Part shown: positions 45,488 to 53,696 of the stretch, piece by piece | Position numbering within the stretch: the first letter of the stretch is position 1 | Layout: each line of letters begins with the position of its first letter | Assembly (NCBI RefSeq): GCF_900112445.1 | Contig: NZ_FOYY01000003.1 | Span: forward strand, 124,001-188,000 | From: Thiomicrospira sp. ALE5 | GTDB lineage: Bacteria > Pseudomonadota > Gammaproteobacteria > Thiomicrospirales > Thiomicrospiraceae | DNA: 64,000 nt | Direction of reading: 5' to 3' | The notes under the pieces: generated by a model | The model's input: the letters and a program-made list of their open reading frames with translations, nothing else | Databases searched by the model: none | Told to the model about the DNA's origin: nothing | Translations under genes and position numbers: made by a program

Positions 45488-46334
45488 AGATCTAGTTCAT
45501 CATCAACCGCGGTGTTTTGATGCTGATATTTTATGGCTAGATACACGTGATCCAGCAGACTTTCTGCAAGTGCGTTTTGAGCGTGCCTTTCTCTGGCACT
45601 GGCCTAAAAACTTAACCTGTTTAAATCAGTTGCCAAGCCGTGATCTTGCGTTGGGTCTGATAGCGACCCCCGATCTTGTTCTTGAGTATCAGGCCTGGTT
45701 GGCAGCCAAAGGGTATAAATTAAAGTCTTGGTTGAGTCCTGAACAATTTCTGCAATTAAATCCTGCGCATTGGCCAAAAGTAAGTGGACCCCAACGCCAA
45801 CGACTTTGGCAAGCTAATGCCTTTTTATTGCAACAAGTCAGTAATGCAGCTTTGTTCGCTCAAAATAACCGTCTACACGCACTCGATTTAGGCTGTGGCG
45901 GTGGACGTGAGGCAGTCGCGTTAGCTAGGCGAGGGTGGCATGTTGTGGCCGTAGATAATCAACCCCCTGCTTTAACCTGTGCGCGTGATCTTGCGCAAGC
46001 GGAGCAGGTGTCAGTTGACTTTCGTTTGGCGGATTTAACTCAGCCACAACAACGACCTACAGAGAAGTTTGATTTGATCTACCAACTCCGTTTTTTAGAC
46101 CGTCATTTATTTGATTATATTGAACATCATCTTAAACCAGGCGGGTATGTGTTGATTGAGACCTTTCGAGAAGGTGTTCAGGCGTTTGGATCCCCTAAAA
46201 ACCCACGTTTTATTTTGCAACCTGGTGAATTAGCCAATCGATTTAGGCATTTTGACATAATTGTTGATAAACTAACCACCTTACCCGATGGACGGCCCAT
46301 GAACGCATTTTTAGCACGTAAGCCGACTTGTTAA
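45441..46334 (+). CDS. Rhodanese-like/class I SAM methyltransferase fusion protein
   Basis: 297 residues from ATG 45441 (ATG 45444 and 45450 also possible), overlapping truB by 47 bases. N-terminal part (about 10-110) has rhodanese-like spacing ('ILWLDTRDPADFLQVRFERAF') but lacks a convincing active-site Cys loop. C-terminal methyltransferase has SAM motif I 'ALDLGCGGGREAVALARRGWHVVAVD' and 'FDLIYQLRFLDRHLFDYI', similar to TehB-like enzymes. Substrate unknown. Confidence 0.75.
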   Translation: MMPMPSVRPSHVWTAKDLVHHQPRCFDADILWLDTRDPADFLQVRFERAFLWHWPKNLTCLNQLPSRDLALGLIATPDLVLEYQAWLAAKGYKLKSWLSPEQFLQLNPAHWPKVSGPQRQRLWQANAFLLQQVSNAALFAQNNRLHALDLGCGGGREAVALARRGWHVVAVDNQPPALTCARDLAQAEQVSVDFRLADLTQPQQRPTEKFDLIYQLRFLDRHLFDYIEHHLKPGGYVLIETFREGVQAFGSPKNPRFILQPGELANRFRHFDIIVDKLTTLPDGRPMNAFLARKPTC

Positions 46335-46345
46335 CGAAGGATTAG

Positions 46346-46840
46346 ATGATGACAAAAGTTAAAAGTAGTGAATTATTTGAGTACTTCCAAACCAATGCGA
46401 TTTGTGAATCACTGACGCGTGAAGAAGTGGATACCTTAACGGCCTATTTAATTGATCGTAGTTATGAGCAAAACGAGGTTATTTCAGATCTTGGCGAAGT
46501 CGGTGATGCAATGATGTTTATTACCAAGGGGCGCGTCGGTTTTGTTAGCTATGATGGCCAAGATGAAGTCAATGTAGGCAACCAAGGTGTCGGTAATTTG
46601 ATTGGTGAAATGTCTTTTTTTGATCGCAAGCCCCGTAACCTTAGGATGTTCTGCGAATCAAAAAAAGTAAAGTTGTTGGTGTTAACGCGCCCTATGTACG
46701 ACCGTTTGAAAGTTGAGCATCCGTTTATTGCGGTAAATATCCTTGAAAATGCCGTGGTGAGTTTGGATCACTTGGTTCGTGCGATGAGTGAGAATATGGC
46801 GCAGATTGAGCATTATATGCATGGGTATGGCCGCCACTAA
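46346..46840 (+). CDS. Cyclic nucleotide-binding domain protein
   Basis: 164 residues: a single cNMP-binding beta-roll ('YEQNEVISDLGEVGDAMMFITKGRVGFVSY', 'NLIGEMSFFDRKPRNLRMFC') with no helix-turn-helix DNA-binding domain after it. The Arg/Ser phosphate-binding cassette (GEMSFFDxxPRN) is close to consensus. Possibly a stand-alone nucleotide sensor. Role unknown. Confidence 0.75.
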   Translation: MMTKVKSSELFEYFQTNAICESLTREEVDTLTAYLIDRSYEQNEVISDLGEVGDAMMFITKGRVGFVSYDGQDEVNVGNQGVGNLIGEMSFFDRKPRNLRMFCESKKVKLLVLTRPMYDRLKVEHPFIAVNILENAVVSLDHLVRAMSENMAQIEHYMHGYGRH

Positions 46841-47087
46841 CTAAAACCTAGCTGCGTTGCGGCTACTTTGTTAAAGCTAGCGTTCAAAAATGCTCATTTA
46901 CTTTTTGTAAACTCCGCTTTTTTCAGCCAGCTTTGCCTCGTATCCGCTGCCTCGCTGACGGTTTTAATATATTCCTAATTCTTTGAGCTGTGCTCCAGCC
47001 GCCGCGTTCTTTAAGTTTTCACGACGGTTTTTAAAGCGGTGACAGGTTGTTTGAGCTAACGGTTTTATTGTTTTTCGTTAAAAAGCC
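46841..47087. other. Non-coding region upstream of rpsO with repeat-like segment
   Basis: No convincing coding sequence. Bases 46850-46965 (GCTGCGTTGCGGCTACTTTG... AATGCTCATTTACTTTTTGTAAACTCCGC... CCTCGTATCCGCTGCCTCGCT) contain the inverted repeat TTTAC/GTAAA and resemble, from memory, a dispersed intergenic sequence common in marine gammaproteobacteria. The rest is AT-rich with TAACG...CGTTA at 47057-47080. Confidence 0.4.
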
Positions 47088-47115
47088 TTGAACACATATT
47101 AAAAACATGGATAAT
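47088..47115 (+). promoter_or_regulatory. Probable rpsO promoter
   Basis: TTGAAC (47088-47093), 16-base spacer, GATAAT (47110-47115). Confidence 0.6.
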
Positions 47116-47132
47116 GCATGCATCTTTCTGCT

Positions 47133-47170
47133 ATCGATCGCGGAAACGATGTTATTTTGTATCGATCGAT
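47133..47170 (+). promoter_or_regulatory. rpsO leader hairpin, possible S15 autoregulatory site
   Basis: ATCGATCG (47133-47140) can pair with CGATCGAT (47163-47170), 15 bases before the rpsO start. rpsO leaders in several bacteria form structures bound by S15 to repress translation; whether this is one is inferred from position. Confidence 0.4.
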
Positions 47171-47185
47171 TTTCTGGAGAAAAGT

Positions 47186-47452
47186 ATGATTACTGCTGAA
47201 ACAAAAGCAAAAATTGTCGCTGAGTATGGCGAAAATGCACAGGATACCGGTTCAACTGAAGTACAGGTTGCACTTTTAACCCACCGCATCAAATACTTAA
47301 CTGAGCACTTTAAAGCGCACAAACAAGACAACCACTCTCGTGTGGGTCTGTTGCGCATGGTGGGTCGTCGTCGTAAGTTACTCGACTATTTACACAAAAA
47401 AGATGGTCAGCGTTACTTAAACCTAATTGGTCGTTTAGGTCTACGTAAATAA
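47186..47452 (+). CDS. rpsO: 30S ribosomal protein S15
   Basis: 88 residues from ATG 47186 with CTGGAG upstream; an upstream ATG at 47114 is within the promoter and unlikely. '[48 protein letters not shown]' is S15. Binds the central domain of 16S rRNA. rpsO-pnp order is conserved. Confidence 0.98.
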   Translation: MITAETKAKIVAEYGENAQDTGSTEVQVALLTHRIKYLTEHFKAHKQDNHSRVGLLRMVGRRRKLLDYLHKKDGQRYLNLIGRLGLRK

Positions 47453-47473
47453 GTTTGGTTTCGCTCCAAATTT

Positions 47474-47502
47474 AAAAAGCCCCGCTTGGTCGGGGCTTTT
47501 TT
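47474..47502 (+). terminator. Rho-independent terminator after rpsO
   Basis: AAGCCCCG, CTTGGT, CGGGGCTT, then TTTT. Confidence 0.92.
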
Positions 47503-47588
47503 GTGGCCGTTGTTCTATCCGAATGGGCCAATTAAGGCTACAATAGCCGAGATAATTCAAGACATTAAAATTAAGTAGGTAGTAAGGC

Positions 47589-49673
47589 ATGGCAAAACAT
47601 TTAACGCGTTTCCAGTATGGTCAGCATCAAGTCACGTTTGAAACAGGTGAAATTGCACGCCAAGCTGACGGTGCTGTCATCGTTGGTATGGGCGATACGC
47701 GCGTACTGGTTACGGTTGTGGGCGCAAAGCAAGCAAAAGAGGGGCAGGATTTTTTCCCTTTAACGGTCAATTACCAAGAAAAAGCCTTTGCAGCAGGCAA
47801 AATTCCAGGTGGGTTTTTAAAGCGTGAGGGACGTCCGTCTGAATACGAGACACTGACATCGCGATTAATTGACCGCCCGATTCGCCCTTTATTCCCCAAA
47901 GGGTTTATGAATGAAGTGCAAATCATTGCCACGGTGCTAGCGTTAGACCCCGAAGTGGGCACCGAAGTCCCTGCCATGCTTGGCACATCTGCTGCCTTAG
48001 CTATTTCTGGTATTCCTTTTAATGGTCCGATTGGTGCCGCCATTGTTGGGTATCGTGATGGAGAGTACCTATTAAACCCATCAAAAGAATCTTTAGAAAC
48101 CTCGGATCTTGAGCTAAGCGTTGCGGGTACGGATTCTGCCGTATTAATGGTTGAATCAGAAGCCAGTGAGTTACCAGAAGATGTGATGTTAGGTGCAGTC
48201 ATGTTTGGTCATCAGCAAATGCAAGTAGCGATTCAGGCGATTCGTGACATGGCTGAATCTTGTGGCAAACCTCGCTGGGATTGGCGACCTGCGCCAGAAA
48301 ATACGGCACTAAAAGATCAAGTATTTGATTTAGTCCGTTCTGATGTTGAAGCGGCTTACACCATTGCAGACAAAGTAGCGCGTTATGCAGCGTTGGATGC
48401 AGCTAAAGCGAAATTGATGGCGCAGCTTGCTGTATCTGAAACCAATCCTGACGGTGCGTCAGAAAAAGAACTAGAAGGTTTGTTTGGTAAGTTACAAAAA
48501 GCGATTGTACGTGGGCGTTCGGTAGCGGGTGAGCCGCGCATTGATGGTCGTGATAACCATACCATTCGTGCGATTAATTGCCAAACAGGTGTCCTACCGA
48601 AAGTCCATGGTTCGGCGCTGTTTACGCGTGGCGAAACCCAAGCGTTAGTCGTTACGACCTTAGGAACGGAAACAGATGCCAAAATTGTTGATGAACTAAC
48701 CGGTTCGTACAAAGATCGTTTTATGCTGCATTACAACTTCCCGCCTTATTCAGTGGGTGAGTGCGGTCGTATGGGCACGCCAGGGCGTCGCGAGATTGGT
48801 CATGGCATGTTAGCACGTCGCGGCGTGGCGGCAATGCTACCGACGGCTGATGAATTTCCCTACACGATTCGGGTGGTATCAGAAATTACCGAATCGAATG
48901 GTTCAAGCTCGATGGCGACGGTATGTGGTACCAGTATGTCACTTATGCATGCCGGTGTGCCGATTGCTGCCCCCGTTGCAGGTATTGCGATGGGTCTGAT
49001 TAAAGAAGAAGCAGGCTTCGCTGTTTTATCTGATATTTTGGGTGATGAAGATCATTTGGGCGATATGGATTTTAAAGTTGCCGGTACCGATCAGGGTATT
49101 ACTGCGCTGCAAATGGACATTAAAATCGAGGGTATTACCGAAGAAATTATGCAGATTGCATTGGAACAAGCCAAGGCAGGACGCTTACATATTCTAGGCG
49201 AGATGGCGAAAGCTATTAATAGTTCCAATACCCAGGTGGCTGACACTGCGCCACGCTTTACCACGATGAAGGTTAAGGCCGATAAGGTGCGCGAAATCAT
49301 TGGTAAGGGTGGAGCGACCATTCGCGCGATTACCGAAGAAAGTGGTGCGGTGATTGAATTAGAAGACGACGGCACGGTGCGTATTGCTGCAACAGATCAA
49401 GCGTCAGCGGATATTGCAATTGCCAAGATTAATGCAATAGTTGCCGAGCCTGAAATTGGTAAAGTATACGATGCCAAGGTAATGAAGATTGTTGATTTTG
49501 GTGCCTTTGTAGCCTATATGCCTGGGCGTGAGGGCTTAGTGCATGTGTCTCAGATCGCTGAAGAACGTGTCGAAAATGTTGCTGATTATCTGAAAGAAGG
49601 TCAGGAAATACAGGTACGCTTGTTAGAAATCGACAAACAAGGTCGTGTGAAGTTATCTATTAAAGGTGTGTAA
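47589..49673 (+). CDS. pnp: Polyribonucleotide nucleotidyltransferase
   Basis: 694 residues. Two RNase PH domains ('[31 protein letters not shown]', '[19 protein letters not shown]'), a KH domain ('[25 protein letters not shown]') and a C-terminal S1 domain ('[31 protein letters not shown]'). Degrades mRNA phosphorolytically and is a degradosome part. Follows the rpsO terminator. Confidence 0.98.
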   Translation: MAKHLTRFQYGQHQVTFETGEIARQADGAVIVGMGDTRVLVTVVGAKQAKEGQDFFPLTVNYQEKAFAAGKIPGGFLKREGRPSEYETLTSRLIDRPIRPLFPKGFMNEVQIIATVLALDPEVGTEVPAMLGTSAALAISGIPFNGPIGAAIVGYRDGEYLLNPSKESLETSDLELSVAGTDSAVLMVESEASELPEDVMLGAVMFGHQQMQVAIQAIRDMAESCGKPRWDWRPAPENTALKDQVFDLVRSDVEAAYTIADKVARYAALDAAKAKLMAQLAVSETNPDGASEKELEGLFGKLQKAIVRGRSVAGEPRIDGRDNHTIRAINCQTGVLPKVHGSALFTRGETQALVVTTLGTETDAKIVDELTGSYKDRFMLHYNFPPYSVGECGRMGTPGRREIGHGMLARRGVAAMLPTADEFPYTIRVVSEITESNGSSSMATVCGTSMSLMHAGVPIAAPVAGIAMGLIKEEAGFAVLSDILGDEDHLGDMDFKVAGTDQGITALQMDIKIEGITEEIMQIALEQAKAGRLHILGEMAKAINSSNTQVADTAPRFTTMKVKADKVREIIGKGGATIRAITEESGAVIELEDDGTVRIAATDQASADIAIAKINAIVAEPEIGKVYDAKVMKIVDFGAFVAYMPGREGLVHVSQIAEERVENVADYLKEGQEIQVRLLEIDKQGRVKLSIKGV

Positions 49674-49701
49674 TCATTAAAATGGGGTAGTTTGATTTTT
49701 T

Positions 49702-49772
49702 CCTGTCTGTATGAGCCAGCGACGCCTCTTTTTGCGCAGCCAAAATCGAAGGAGCAGGTTCATACAGACAGG
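49702..49772. repeat. Long-range 13-base inverted repeat between pnp and the M16 peptidase gene
   Basis: CCTGTCTGTATGA (49702-49714) and TCATACAGACAGG (49760-49772) are perfect complements separated by 45 bases. No coding frame explains it. May be a structured 3' UTR or a mobile palindromic unit. Confidence 0.65.
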
Positions 49773-49811
49773 GCGACTTGTAAAAAACGTTACCTCGTTC
49801 ACCATACAACC

Positions 49812-49837
49812 AAAACCGTTGCAAAACGGTTTTTTTA
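49812..49837 (+). terminator. Rho-independent terminator before the M16 peptidase gene
   Basis: AAACCGT, TGCAAA, ACGGTTT, then TTTT. Ends about 14 bases before the peptidase start. Confidence 0.8.
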
Positions 49838-49850
49838 TTTGTGAGGTTTT

Positions 49851-52760
49851 ATGTCAACCAGTTTTGAAACATTTGAATTTATCAGTGAAGACGTTATCGA
49901 TAGCCTGTCAGTTAAGGTGCAAACCTTTCGTCATAAATTGACTGGCGCGATGCATTATCATTTAGCCGCAGACGATGAGCATAAAGTATTTATGGTGGCG
50001 TTGCGTACCGTGCCAGAAGATTCTACTGGCGTGGCGCATATTTTGGAGCATACTGTGCTGTGTGGTTCGGCGCGTTTTCCGGTGCGAGATCCGTTCTTTA
50101 TGATGATTCGCCGCTCGATTAATACCTTTATGAATGCCTTTACCTCCAGCGATTGGACGGCTTATCCGTTTGCGACCGAAAACGATAAGGACTATCAAAA
50201 CTTGTTGCAAGTCTATATGGACGCGGTATTTTTCCCTAATTTAGACGCACTCGACTTCGCCCAAGAAGGCCATCGTTTTGAATTTGAAACCTTAACCGAT
50301 GCCAACTCACCATTAACTTATAAAGGTGTGGTGTTCAATGAAATGAAAGGTGCGATGAGTTCACCGGTTTCGACCCTGTGGCAGGCGCTGACAAGTGAGT
50401 TATATCCGACCTCGACCTATCATTACAACAGCGGTGGTGAACCGGAAGCGATTCCGGATTTAACCCATCAGCAGTTGGTAGATTTCCATCGCACCCATTA
50501 TCATCCGTCGAATGCGGTGTTTATGACCTATGGCAATCAAAATCCGGCGACGTTACAGGCGGATTTCGAAAAGCTGGCGTTAGCGCGTTTTGAACAAGCC
50601 ATTGAGCCAGTTTATGTTACAACTGAACAGCGTTTTACGGCACCAAAAACCATAGAACAAGCCTATGCGTTAGATGAAGAAGACGTGTCCAACAAAACGC
50701 ATATCGTCATGGGTTGGTTATTAGGCTTAAATAAAAACCCGATGGACGTGCTGAAAGGACATTTATTGGCCTCGGTGTTGCTAGATAACAGTGCATCCCC
50801 GTTACGTTTTGTTTTGGAGCAAACCAAACTGGCCACTGCGCCATCGCCGTTATGCGGCTTGGAAGACTCTAATAAAGAAATGGCGTTTGTAGTCGGGGTG
50901 CAGGGGTCTGAACCCGAGCATGCGCAAGCGATTGAAGACCTTATTATCAATGAGCTGCAGCGTATTGTTAAAGAGGGCGTGGAACAATCACAAGTCGAAG
51001 CCATGTTGCATCAGTTGGAATTAAGTCAGCGCGAATTGGGTGGCGACAGCTATCCTTATGGCTTAGAGCTGATGCTTGGGGCATTACCGGGTGCGCTACA
51101 TCAAGGTGATCCGGTCGCGTTATTGGATGTTGACAAAATATTGTCGCAACTGCAGCAAGATATTGCACAGCCGGACTTTATTCCAAATTTAGTGCAGGCC
51201 TGGTTGTTGGATAATCCGCATCGTGTGCGTTTAACCCTCAAGCCGGATACGCAACTAAGCAGTCAACGCGAGCAGGCCGAAAGAGCAAAATTGGCACAAG
51301 TTCAAAGCGGTTTAACAGAGCAGCAAAAACAAACCATTATCGACCAAGCCGTGGCCTTAGAAGAACGCCAAGCTCAGCAAGATGATCCAACTATTCTGCC
51401 GAAAGTTACCAAAGATGATGTTACCCCAGAGATTAATCAGGTCGTGCCAAAGCAAACTCTACAACAAACGGGCGGCAAAGTGACCGCTTATGAACGCGGC
51501 ACCAATGGTTTGGTTTATGAACAATTAATTGTTGATATGCCAGATTTAACGCCACAAGAACAAGCCTTAATGCCGTTGTTTAATAGCTGCTTAACTGAAG
51601 TGGGTTGTGGTGGGCGTGATTATCTTGATACTCAGTCCTTGCAAGCGGCGGTGACAGGTGGCATTTCAGCCGCTTCTGCGGTGCGCGCGGATTTAGCGGA
51701 TAACACCGCTTATCACAGCCATTTTATGCTCACGGGCAAAGCGTTAAATCGTCATCATCAAGATTTAGCGATGTTGATGCAACAAACCCTATTGACGGTG
51801 GATTTCAGCGAAACCGAACGCTTACGTGATTTGGTAGCACAAATGCGTGCCTCAATGGAGCATCGTATTACTGGCGCGGGTCATAGTTTGGCGATGAGTG
51901 CGGCAACGCAGGCATTTTCGCCGGTGGCACAGTGGAATTTTCAGCGTTCCGGTTTAGCGGGGATTCAGTTTATTAAACAGCTCGATAAGTCGTTAGAGGG
52001 TGAATCGGCTTTGCAGGCCTTTGCGCAACAATTGGCGACTATTCGTGACAAAATCGCGCAAGCACCGAAACAAGCGTTATTGGTGGTGGATAAAACGGGT
52101 TACCAGCAGGCCTGGTCGGGTATTAATGGGTTATTGGACCAATGCGCCGGTACCCAAACCGGTCAATTAACCTTGTCGCAATCCAATTCGATTAACCACC
52201 AGGCCTGGTTAACCTCAACGCAAGTTAATTTCTGTGCGCAAGCCTATCCCGCCGTAATGTGGGGGCATCAGGATGCGCCGTTATTGTCAGTGATGAGTGC
52301 TTGTTTACGTAACGGCTTTTTGCATAGCGCGATTCGTGAAAAAGGCGGCGCCTATGGCGGCGGGGCGAGTTTTGATGCTGAAAGCGGTGCGTTGGTGATG
52401 TTTTCTTATCGTGATCCGCGTTTGATGGATACCTTTGCCGATTTTGAACGCGCGTTGGATTGGTTAATGACGTCCGCCACCCAAGAGCAAGTGGACGAAG
52501 CGATTTTAAATATCGTCAGTGCGATGGACAAACCCGGTTCTCCGGCAGGTGAAGCCAAAAAAGCCTTTTATCAAGAGCTGTATGGTCGTGATCATGCCAA
52601 ACGTACCGCCTATCGCCAAGCCGTTTTAAACGCGGATTTAGCGCAAGTTCGTGTGGTAGGTGAGCGTTATTTACAAAGCCAACCGACGTGTGCGGTGTTA
52701 ACCCAAGCCAGTCAATCGGACGTTTTAACCGCGAATGGGTTTGAGTTAATTAAGTTGTAA
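49851..52760 (+). CDS. M16-family zinc metallopeptidase (PreP/presequence protease-like)
   Basis: 969 residues. Inverted zinc motif H-x-x-E-H in 'GVAHILEHTVLCGS' (residues 63-67) with the third ligand Glu in 'YKGVVFNEMKGAM'. Full-length four-domain architecture with the M16C-associated central region. C-terminal 'REKGGAYGGGASFDAESGALVMFSYRDPR' carries the conserved Arg-Tyr pair. PreP-type enzymes degrade free peptides and targeting sequences. No signal peptide is seen, so it probably acts in the cytoplasm. Three octamers CAGGCCTG lie in it. Confidence 0.9.
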   Translation: MSTSFETFEFISEDVIDSLSVKVQTFRHKLTGAMHYHLAADDEHKVFMVALRTVPEDSTGVAHILEHTVLCGSARFPVRDPFFMMIRRSINTFMNAFTSSDWTAYPFATENDKDYQNLLQVYMDAVFFPNLDALDFAQEGHRFEFETLTDANSPLTYKGVVFNEMKGAMSSPVSTLWQALTSELYPTSTYHYNSGGEPEAIPDLTHQQLVDFHRTHYHPSNAVFMTYGNQNPATLQADFEKLALARFEQAIEPVYVTTEQRFTAPKTIEQAYALDEEDVSNKTHIVMGWLLGLNKNPMDVLKGHLLASVLLDNSASPLRFVLEQTKLATAPSPLCGLEDSNKEMAFVVGVQGSEPEHAQAIEDLIINELQRIVKEGVEQSQVEAMLHQLELSQRELGGDSYPYGLELMLGALPGALHQGDPVALLDVDKILSQLQQDIAQPDFIPNLVQAWLLDNPHRVRLTLKPDTQLSSQREQAERAKLAQVQSGLTEQQKQTIIDQAVALEERQAQQDDPTILPKVTKDDVTPEINQVVPKQTLQQTGGKVTAYERGTNGLVYEQLIVDMPDLTPQEQALMPLFNSCLTEVGCGGRDYLDTQSLQAAVTGGISAASAVRADLADNTAYHSHFMLTGKALNRHHQDLAMLMQQTLLTVDFSETERLRDLVAQMRASMEHRITGAGHSLAMSAATQAFSPVAQWNFQRSGLAGIQFIKQLDKSLEGESALQAFAQQLATIRDKIAQAPKQALLVVDKTGYQQAWSGINGLLDQCAGTQTGQLTLSQSNSINHQAWLTSTQVNFCAQAYPAVMWGHQDAPLLSVMSACLRNGFLHSAIREKGGAYGGGASFDAESGALVMFSYRDPRLMDTFADFERALDWLMTSATQEQVDEAILNIVSAMDKPGSPAGEAKKAFYQELYGRDHAKRTAYRQAVLNADLAQVRVVGERYLQSQPTCAVLTQASQSDVLTANGFELIKL

Positions 52761-52791
52761 AGAAACCAAAAATTGACGGGAAGGTGTCGAT

Positions 52792-52820
52792 AAACCTCTT
52801 TCAGTGATTGAAAGAGGTTT
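52792..52820. terminator. Bidirectional stem-loop between the peptidase gene and fabI
   Basis: AAACCTCTTTCA and TGAAAGAGGTTT, perfect 12-base stem with a 5-base loop, between convergent genes. Neither side has a long T run. Confidence 0.65.
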
Positions 52821-52839
52821 GAAGTGAAAGGTGTAAAGA

Positions 52840-53619
52840 TTAGGTTGACGCCGTGGTGTTGTAGCCACCATCGACATAGGTGATTTCACCGGTGATACCT
52901 GACGCGAGGTCTGAACACAAGAAGGCACAGGTATTGCCGACTTCTTCAATGGTCACATTGCGGCGTAATGGGGTCGCCTGCGCCGCTTTGTCCAGCATTT
53001 GACGGAAGTCTTTAATGCCAGATGCCGCTAGGGTACGAATTGGGCCGGCTGAAACCGCATTGACGCGGATACCGTCTTGGCCTAAATCGGCCGCCAAATA
53101 ACGCACAGTCGCTTCAAGCGAGGCTTTGGCAATGCCCATAACATTGTAGTTAGGCACGGCACGCTCTGCACCCAAATAGGAGATGGTCATCACCGAGCCT
53201 TGGCGGGCTTTTAGCATCTCATAGCCGGCTTTGGTCAAAGCAGTCAGGCTGTAGGCACTGATGTCGTGGGCGATTTTGAAACCATCGCGGGTCGAAGCAT
53301 CAATCATACGGCCTTCCAATTCTTCGCGCGGCGCAAAGGCGACCGAATGTACAAGAATATCCAAACCCTCTGGCCAATGATTTTTTAATTCAGCGAATAC
53401 ATCAGTGATTTGCTGGTCATCCGCTACATCAAGCGGTAGCACAATGTTAGAGCCTAATTCTTCTGCCACCTTTTCAACACGACTTTTCAGTTTTTCAGTT
53501 TGAAAGGTTAGTGCAATCTCTGCGCCTTGCTCATGCATTTGTTTTGCAATACCATAGGCAATGGATTTGTTATTCGCGACGCCCACAATTAAGGCGCGTT
53601 TGCCGGTTAAAAAGCCCAT
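52840..53619 (-). CDS. fabI: Enoyl-[acyl-carrier-protein] reductase (NADH) FabI
   Basis: 259 residues from ATG 53619, preceded by GGAGAAAA. '[24 protein letters not shown]' is the FabI cofactor site; catalytic Tyr-x6-Lys in '[13 protein letters not shown]'; '[17 protein letters not shown]'. Reduces enoyl-ACP in the last step of fatty acid elongation and is the target of triclosan-type inhibitors. Transcribed divergently from the peptide transporter. Confidence 0.97.
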   Translation of the reverse strand: MGFLTGKRALIVGVANNKSIAYGIAKQMHEQGAEIALTFQTEKLKSRVEKVAEELGSNIVLPLDVADDQQITDVFAELKNHWPEGLDILVHSVAFAPREELEGRMIDASTRDGFKIAHDISAYSLTALTKAGYEMLKARQGSVMTISYLGAERAVPNYNVMGIAKASLEATVRYLAADLGQDGIRVNAVSAGPIRTLAASGIKDFRQMLDKAAQATPLRRNVTIEEVGNTCAFLCSDLASGITGEITYVDGGYNTTAST

Positions 53620-53696
53620 ATTTTTCTCCATTTTGGCTAAATGTGACTCGTTAAAATGCCAACATTATAACGTGAATCCTAAAGGTGAACCAAACA

